A DNA stretch of 64,000 bases, from the NCBI RefSeq assembly GCF_019091135.1, contig NZ_JAGXJW010000012.1, positions 65,304-129,303 of the forward strand, given 5' to 3'. Of the stretch, positions 59,789-64,000 are shown one piece after another. Position numbers and translations under genes: made by a program. The notes below the pieces were generated by a model. The model did no database searches and was not told where the DNA came from. It worked only from the letters and a program-made list of their open reading frames with translations. The DNA is from Cohnella sp. GbtcB17. GTDB taxonomy: Bacteria; Bacillota; Bacilli; Paenibacillales; Paenibacillaceae. Numbering within the stretch: the first letter of the stretch is position 1; each line of letters starts with the position of its first letter.

Positions 59789-60216
59789 AAGATCTAAAAT
59801 ATAAAAAGTTGATTCGAAGTCAAAGAAAGCCTGCTTTTAAAGCAAAAGAAAAAGGCCAGTTTAGCACTCCTACACAAGATATTTATCAAATAGATATTCC
59901 GGGTGTTGAGACCGTAGAGAACGGTTTTTCTCCTCTCGCCTCTGAAAAAAAATCCGCTGAACAGTATGTAATAAATATATTTGGAAATGTAACTAACATT
60001 GAACAAAGTGTTTACCAGTACATAGAGGAAATGAATATAAATAATAGCCAGAAAACCGAATTAAAAACTGTTTTTCAGCAGCTTCAAGAAGAAGCCAAAA
60101 AAGAGCAAATTCAAAAAAGTAAGGTCAAGGAATTATTGAAGACAATAATCGATAAGGGTTCATCAAAATTATTAGATGCAGCTATTGGTGCCATAGTAAA
60201 AGAGATTTTATATTAA
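59785..60216 (+). CDS. Protein of unknown function with winged-helix-like N-terminus and coiled-coil C-terminus
   Basis: 143 aa. The first ~45 residues (LKDLKYKKLIRSQRKPAFKA, then QFSTPTQDIYQIDIPG) resemble the second half of a winged helix-turn-helix. The middle has AEQYVINIFGNVTNIEQSVYQ. The C-terminal ~70 residues are Glu/Lys/Gln-rich and probably coiled coil (ELKTVFQQLQEEAKKEQIQ), ending in an amphipathic helix (LLDAAIGAIVKEILY). It probably forms one protein with the preceding piece. The A/T-rich composition differs from the chromosome to the left. Function unknown. Confidence 0.65.
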   Translation: MKDLKYKKLIRSQRKPAFKAKEKGQFSTPTQDIYQIDIPGVETVENGFSPLASEKKSAEQYVINIFGNVTNIEQSVYQYIEEMNINNSQKTELKTVFQQLQEEAKKEQIQKSKVKELLKTIIDKGSSKLLDAAIGAIVKEILY

Positions 60217-60285
60217 TACAGACAGGGGGACTTTTCCTTTTTAAGAAAAACTCCTGATTGTAACGCAAAACTTAGAATACCAAGT

Positions 60286-60504
60286 TCACCGTGTAAACTG
60301 ATTTTTGTGTTCCATTCTTCTGTCTTCAAGCCACTTTAGGTAATCTTCTTTACGCACTCGGCAAGAGCGCCCGAATTGATAACTCGGGATCTCGCCAGCA
60401 GCCGGACTTTTCCGGAAGAGGATATAAATCGTTTGAGCAGAACATCCCTGATGCTAGGCGATCATTGGCGCAGTTAAAACATCAGGTAATTCATCGACCG
60501 TCAT
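60286..60504 (-). pseudogene. Excisionase-like DNA-binding protein with amber codon 17
   Basis: The ATG at 60504 overlaps the stop of the upstream gene (ATGA). Translation reads MTVDELPDVLTAPMIA, a TAG at 60456-60454, then HQGCSAQTIYILFRKSPAAG, EIPSYQFGRSCRVRKEDYLK, WLEDRR to a TGA at 60286. Apart from the single TAG it is a complete 72-residue excisionase/HTH_17 protein (helix-turn-helix CSAQTIYILF, wing SYQFGRSCRVRKEDYLKWL). Confidence 0.75.
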
Positions 60505-60839
60505 AATCGTATCTCTTCCTTTCTTAATCGATCCTCAAACTCCAATAAATCAGCTCTTCTCACCCTTCGCGACTTTCCGATTTTGTATGAGCTGAGTTCG
60601 CCGCTCTTAATTAAGTGAAATGCTCTTGTACGGCCAATACCAAGGTAATGGGACACTTGTTCCATCGTTAATGTTGGTTGGAGTCCGTTTTTCGGTTCGT
60701 TCTTTGATGCTGCGGATCCTGATTCTACAGCTGTCCTTTTTAATTTCTCTAACTCCTCTTTCTTAATAAGCACGTAATCCGCTGAAATATTAATCGTAAG
60801 CTGCAGATGAGCCGTCCCAGTCACTTCAAGTTCCTTCAT
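60501..60839 (-). CDS. Helix-turn-helix (HTH_17/excisionase-type) DNA-binding protein
   Basis: 112 aa. The N-terminal ~50 residues are a polar, partly helical region (INISADYVLIKKEELEKLKR). The C-terminal half is an HTH_17 domain: LTMEQVSHYLGIGRTRAFHL, then SGELSSYKIGKSRRVRRADL. It probably controls a mobile element (excisionase or local regulator). AAAGGTGG precedes the ATG. It overlaps the next, broken excisionase-like gene by four bases and lies left of the IS3 remnant. Confidence 0.8.
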   Translation of the reverse strand: MKELEVTGTAHLQLTINISADYVLIKKEELEKLKRTAVESGSAASKNEPKNGLQPTLTMEQVSHYLGIGRTRAFHLIKSGELSSYKIGKSRRVRRADLLEFEDRLRKEEIRL

Positions 60840-60875
60840 CTTGCCACCTTTCTCTGTCCGCTGTACGGACTGAAC

Positions 60876-61031
60876 TTACGGACTAAATATCTGAACGAAT
60901 CTCTGGTCCAAGAATTCCGCCATCTTATTCGCCTGGAATGACCATGGTCGCCCTTTGGATTGCGGATAAAAGACAAAACCTCCTTGGGCAACATCCAAGG
61001 TGCTTCGAAATAAAGTATATTTGACTTGATC
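60876..61031 (-). pseudogene. 3' remnant of an unknown gene next to the IS3 element
   Basis: The frame ending at the TAA at 60876 reads DQVKYTLFRSTLDVAQGGFV, FYPQSKGRPWSFQANKMAEF, LDQRFVQIFSP. This is protein-like, but it has no start and is closed by stops just upstream at about 61040, close to the left end of the IS. It is probably the 3' end of a gene cut by the insertion or by deletion. A different frame (60836-61075) is also open but looks less like protein. Family unknown. Confidence 0.5.
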
Positions 61032-61054
61032 CAGTCATCCTTACGTCTGAACTG

Positions 61055-61102
61055 TGACCCGTAAGAAGGACACATTGAAAAAAGTGACTATCTTACGGGT
61101 CA
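61055..61102. repeat. 12-base inverted repeat at the IS left end
   Basis: TGACCCGTAAGA and TCTTACGGGTCA are separated by 24 bases. It may form an RNA hairpin that blocks read-through into orfA, as in several IS3 elements. Confidence 0.6.
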
Positions 61103-61143
61103 TTTATGTTTTAATCAGGTCAAAGGTAGGGAGCGGAGAGATC

Positions 61144-61575
61144 ATGGGGAATATGAATCGCACGTTGTTTACGGAAGAGAACATGAAGAGGTTGGAAGGC
61201 AATCCAAACGTTCATCACGTATCAGAGACCAATATCACGTATACACCTTCGTTTAAAGTGGCGGCGGTGCTTGCTTATCAAACAGGTCAAACACCAGCGG
61301 AAATCTTTATTAAAGCAGGATTCGACCTTGACCTCATCGGCCATAACAAGCCTAAGCACAGCTTAAAGCGTTGGCGTGAGACCTATGCCAAATACGGTGA
61401 AGCAGGTCTCCTGGCAGAGCGAAGAGGTAAAGGCAGCACCGGCAGACGGCCAGCTGGAGCGTTGTCGGCAGAAGAAGCGCTCGCACGTGCCAACGCACGC
61501 ATTAAGCTGTTGGAAGCCGAGGTGGATTTCCTAAAAAAGCTCGAAGCGCTCGAGCGGCAGAAAGAGAACGGCTAA
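61144..61575 (+). CDS. IS3-family transposase OrfA
   Basis: 143 aa from the ATG at 61144 behind GGAGAG. It has a helix-turn-helix region (FKVAAVLAYQTGQTPAEIFI, LKRWRETYAKYGEAGL) and a C-terminal leucine-zipper-like coiled coil (ARIKLLEAEVDFLKKLEAL). The A_AAA_AAG heptamer at 61533-61539 lies in frame in that coiled coil. A -1 slip there reads ARSARAAERERLTPSERYEI into orfB and would produce the OrfAB transposase. OrfA itself looks intact. Confidence 0.85.
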   Translation: MGNMNRTLFTEENMKRLEGNPNVHHVSETNITYTPSFKVAAVLAYQTGQTPAEIFIKAGFDLDLIGHNKPKHSLKRWRETYAKYGEAGLLAERRGKGSTGRRPAGALSAEEALARANARIKLLEAEVDFLKKLEALERQKENG

Positions 61576-62165
61576 CGCCCTCTGAGCGCTACGAAATCAT
61601 TTATCATACGATTCGCCAGCACGGTCTTAGGCGGATGACGCGCTACTTGTGCCATCAAGCGGCGGTCAGTACCAGCGGCTATTACAGATGGCTGAAAGCG
61701 GAGGAGCACCGCCAAAGGCGGGCAGCGGCAGATGCGTGTGACTTGCAGCTCATCAAACAGCACTTTGAAGCCAGGCGAGGCAAAATAGGTGCCTTGGTCA
61801 TTAAAATGCGTCTGGAGAGGATCGACGGGGTCATTATGAATCTCAAGAAGATTAGACGGCTCATGCGTAAATTTCATTTGGTCGCCACCATACGTCAAGC
61901 GAATCCCTACTGAAAGATGGCCAGAGCGACGCAAGAGCACAAGACCTGCCCTAATCTTCTCAAACGTCAGTTTGATCAGGGGGAGCCCGAAAAAGTACTT
62001 CTGACCGATATTACCTACCTGCGTTATGGAAACGGTCAGTGGGCCTATCTGTCCTGTGTGAAGGATGGTGCAACCCGTCAGATCTTGGCGGAGTACGTGA
62101 GCTCGACGCTCGAGCTCTCCCTCGTTGAACGGACGTTAGATCGCTTGCTGGAGCGCCTGTCTCTA
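61533..62165 (+). pseudogene. IS3-family transposase OrfB, interrupted and truncated
   Basis: From the -1 frame: LTPSERYEIIYHTIRQHGLR, TSGYYRWLKAEEHRQRR and the region up to IRQANPY, then TGA at 61911-61913, then KMARATQEHKTCPNLL in the same frame. The first catalytic Asp is in LTDITYLRYGNGQWAYLSCV and the second in VKDGATRQI. The frame runs to LVERTLDRLLERL and then, near 62165, meets the inverted ligase remnant. The third catalytic residue (Glu) and C-terminus are lost. Confidence 0.82.
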
Positions 62166-62863
62166 GCGACGGCGCGGAACCTTCTTATGAGTTACCGGCG
62201 CAAACTCGATTATCCCGGCCGGGCGCCCTTTGTAGTGGGCGAGCCAGCCGAATTCGCACCGGCGATACCCGGCGATCGCCACTTCGGCATATTCGTAATT
62301 GATGATCTTGATCCAGCGCGGATCCCAGCGCCCAACGTACGGGCTACTAGCGCGCTTTACGACGATGCCCTCAAGCTTTTGCTGCCGGATCACTGTGAAA
62401 AGATCTGTGCCCGATCCCTCCCTCTACGCTCATCAAGCGTTCGGTTGCAGCACTTCCTGCAGCAGCTGCTCCAGCCTGGCAAGTGGCCATGACCGCACAT
62501 CCTCGCCTTTGTATCTCAATATATCGAACACGAAGTAATGCACCGGCAATGACGCCGCGGCTTCGCTTATTTTGCGTTCTTGCCGGAGCTGAAATCGCTC
62601 CATGATCGCCTCAAAATCGACGGCCGCCGGGTCCACTCGGGCAACCTCGCCGTCGAGGATCGCGTCTAAGACGTCTGCAAGCGGCACGTCGTGGAGTTCT
62701 GGATACTGGGGAGTACAAAGCGTCTGGTGCCTTGTGTAAAGCGTAGGACGGCCGTCCGTCACCGAGAGGATAAGCCGATGCCCATCAATCTTCGGCTCAA
62801 ACAGGTATCTTGGATCATCGAAAGTTCTTCACGTTTCTGAAGCAACATTGGAGGGAGGAACAT
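62166..62863 (-). pseudogene. ATP-dependent DNA ligase remnant, copy B
   Basis: Reading leftward from the ATG at 62863: MFLPPMLLQKREEL, a one-base loss in a T-run (plus strand AAA 62821-62823), then FDDPRYLFEPKIDGHRLILS with the nucleotide-accepting Lys of KIDG, TLYTRHQT, LDGEVARVDPAAVDFEAIME, HYFVFDILRYKGEDV to a stop near 62433. After further frameshifts VEGGIG, VIRQQKLEGIVVKRASSPYV, WIKIINYEYAEVAIAGYRR and GRPAGIIEFAPVTHKK follow. This is the small Bacillus/Paenibacillus-type ATP-dependent ligase. At least three frame breaks exclude function. Its 3' end abuts the truncated IS. Confidence 0.82.
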
Positions 62864-62961
62864 CTTGCCGGCCGCCTTTCTTGGATGTTCCTTGAATTGT
62901 AGCAAAGGGGAACAGCAGTATATCCCGGTAAGTATTGTAACTCTCAAGTGTATTGTAAATA

Positions 62962-62970
62962 TTTGTCGAA
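62962..62970 (+). promoter_or_regulatory. Spo0A-like box upstream of copy 2
   Basis: TTTGTCGAA, a perfect 0A-box match, 65 bases before the ATG at 63036 and within the same conserved TATTGTAAATATTTGTCGAA block as copy 1. Confidence 0.55.
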
Positions 62971-63035
62971 CATCAGTCTGTTTATTTCCCTAAATCTTGG
63001 ATATGATGAAGCCATTAATGAAAGGAGATGGACTT

Positions 63036-63569
63036 ATGAAGAAGTGGTTGAAGAAGACTGGATTGATAGCAGCTGGTGTTGTGGCGTTAACCTCCGTAGT
63101 GTCGGCGGTTCCTGTGTCGGCAGATGTAAGTAAGGTAGTCTACTTTCCAATTCAGAGCGTCGTATCTTGTAATAGTACATCAACAGCATTCTTTGCATCC
63201 GTGTTTAGGATTAATGTCAACAACATAGGTGACTCTGTAGCGAATGCCACATTATATCTATATCAGAAAGACGGAACGCCACTCACAGTTTCAGGAATCG
63301 ATATTACGCCAGGGGTAGATTTTTCAATTAATCCTCATTCGACTTTGGAGTATTCCGTTAAATTTGGTGCAGATTCCAGTACCCAGCAATATGAAAGCTG
63401 CAGTACACATCCAGCATACGGAAAGATAGTGGTCAATTCAAATAGCGGACAACTAATGGCAATTGGAGAGGTAGATTCTTATAAAATGACCTATAGTAGC
63501 GCTGGGGTCGGTAACTATTCAACATATTCCAATGCAGAAGTAATCGTGAACAGAGGAGAACCATTTTAA
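63036..63569 (+). CDS. Secreted protein of unknown function, copy 2 of 3
   Basis: 177 aa from the ATG at 63036 with AAAGGAGA upstream. The signal peptide is nearly identical to copy 1 (MKKWLKKTGLIAAGVVALTS, cleavage after VPVSADV). The mature part shares the opening VVYFPIQS, a strand-rich core (NATLYLYQKDGTPLT), two Cys and the block YGKIVVNSNSGQLMAIGEV, but differs widely elsewhere, so the mature domains evolve fast while signal peptide and promoter are kept. Function unknown. Confidence 0.82.
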   Translation: MKKWLKKTGLIAAGVVALTSVVSAVPVSADVSKVVYFPIQSVVSCNSTSTAFFASVFRINVNNIGDSVANATLYLYQKDGTPLTVSGIDITPGVDFSINPHSTLEYSVKFGADSSTQQYESCSTHPAYGKIVVNSNSGQLMAIGEVDSYKMTYSSAGVGNYSTYSNAEVIVNRGEPF

Positions 63570-63576
63570 TAACAAC

Positions 63577-63601
63577 GCCGGGTCTTCGGACTTGGCTTTT
63601 T
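63577..63601 (+). terminator. UUCG-loop terminator of copy 2
   Basis: GCCGGGTC and GACTTGGC enclose TTCG and are followed by T5, the same design as at 58658. Confidence 0.88.
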
Positions 63602-63628
63602 GGTTAACCCTCAATCGTAATGTAAATA

Positions 63629-63637
63629 TTTGTCGAT
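63629..63637 (+). promoter_or_regulatory. Spo0A-like box upstream of copy 3
   Basis: TTTGTCGAT, one mismatch to the 0A box, preceded by TGTAAATA as in the other copies and 66 bases before the ATG at 63704. Confidence 0.4.
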
Positions 63638-63703
63638 AAACAGACTTATAGTTCCTTAATTTCCCTTGTATGATATGGGCAATACATACGGGGAGTGGTT
63701 GCA

Positions 63704-64000
63704 ATGAAGAAGTGGTTGAAGAAAACCTGATTGATCGCAGCTGGAGTAGTGGCATTGACTTCAGTAATATCGGCGGTTCCAGTATCTGCAGATGCGAGCC
63801 GTGTTGTGAATTTTACAATTCAAGGTGGAACGATTTGCTCTGCAACAAATTATACGGCACTTTTCCTGAATATCACCAACCTTGGAGGGGCTCCTGCTTC
63901 TTATACGGTATATTTGTACGATGCTAATGGCAATACAGTAAGTCCGCCTGGACTTACAAACTTAGATGATTCATACCGCCCTTCAACAATCAACCCTGCT
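63704..64000 (+). pseudogene. Secreted protein copy 3, nonsense codon 9, running off the window
   Basis: The ATG at 63704 opens MKKWLKKT, then TGA at 63728-63730 where the other copies have Gly (GGA). The frame continues open to the window end: LIAAGVVALTSVISAVPVSA, DASRVVNFTIQGGTICSATN, SYTVYLYDANGNTVSPPGL. The stop falls inside the signal peptide. Only this one base separates it from an intact copy over about 99 codons. A TTG directly after the stop could re-initiate, but the product would lack the basic N-terminus of the signal peptide. Confidence 0.78.

Larger units (their letters stand above)
61055..62165 (+). mobile_element. IS3-family insertion sequence remnant (IS150-like), right end missing
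   Basis: orfA and orfB in -1 relation with an A_AAA_AAG slippery site (61533-61539) are the IS3 hallmark. The presumed left end starts TGACCCGTAAG at 61055. A 12-base perfect inverted repeat (61055-61066 with 61091-61102) follows there. OrfB carries a nonsense codon, and the element is cut off at about 62165 against the DNA ligase remnant, before the last catalytic Glu. No right inverted repeat is found. The element is inactive. Confidence 0.85.

Noticed and set aside
60836-61075. 79-codon minus-strand frame left of the IS
   Set aside because: It overlaps the next gene as ATGA and so looks attractive, but its composition is basic and irregular and it starts inside the IS left end. The shifted frame ending at 60876 reads much more like protein.
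57425-63730. Stop-codon reassignment or recoding as the reason for many in-frame stops
   Set aside because: TAA, TAG and TGA all occur as interruptions, only in the accessory end, and together with frameshifts. The conserved genes elsewhere use all stops normally. Decay is simpler.

Overview
The window looks like a chromosomal segment from a GC-rich, spore-forming Gram-positive bacterium of the Paenibacillaceae (a Cohnella- or Paenibacillus-like organism). The grounds are three S-layer-homology (SLH) surface proteins, a Bacillus-type SigA-like sigma factor, YneF, NtdP (DUF402), a YlbL/SepM-type PDZ-Lon protease, frequent TTG/GTG starts behind strong GGAGG ribosome sites, and Spo0A-like boxes near the right end. 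The genus is an inference.

Left part (1-20000). The first ~690 bases are a non-coding 51-bp tandem repeat. A seven-gene leftward operon (7541 to 792) follows. It encodes two Gfo/Idh/MocA dehydrogenases, two xylose-isomerase-like TIM-barrel proteins, NagB, NagA and an AraC regulator, and looks like a route that feeds an amino-sugar-containing compound into glycolysis. Next come a two-gene operon of small proteins, a short SigA-like sigma factor without region 1.1, an amidase_6-ddl pair, aconitase, a PDZ-Lon protease, an IclR regulator, a membrane-anchored alpha/beta hydrolase and an N-terminally extended superoxide dismutase. The iclR and aconitase promoters share one perfect palindrome, which suggests a regulatory link.

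Middle (19677-42514). One leftward transcription unit of about 23 kb encodes three giant secreted proteins (1877, 2505 and 2911 aa) and a small exported trypsin-like protease. The second and third giants end in SLH anchors. The third is built from GLUG-type repeats in three modules. Each of the three gaps between these genes holds a GC-rich hairpin without a U-tract.

Right of that (42764-56463) are housekeeping and signalling genes: a dCache-GGDEF cyclase, a third Gfo/Idh protein, a GNAT enzyme, FolE, YneF, a degenerate HD-GYP protein, a lipoprotein plus SLH/PQQ-propeller pair facing a LuxR-type ATPase regulator, and an ntdP-sipase-queG operon. The cyclase and the HD-GYP protein suggest c-di-GMP signalling.

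The right end (about 56570-64000) is visibly more A/T-rich and is a decaying accessory island. It holds excisionase-like DNA-binding proteins, an IS3-family remnant, two broken copies of an ATP-dependent DNA ligase in opposite orientation, an Ltp-type lipoprotein (the family of phage superinfection-exclusion proteins), and three copies of an unrecognised secreted-protein gene, each 65-66 bases downstream of a Spo0A-like box. At least seven genes there carry nonsense codons, frameshifts or truncations.
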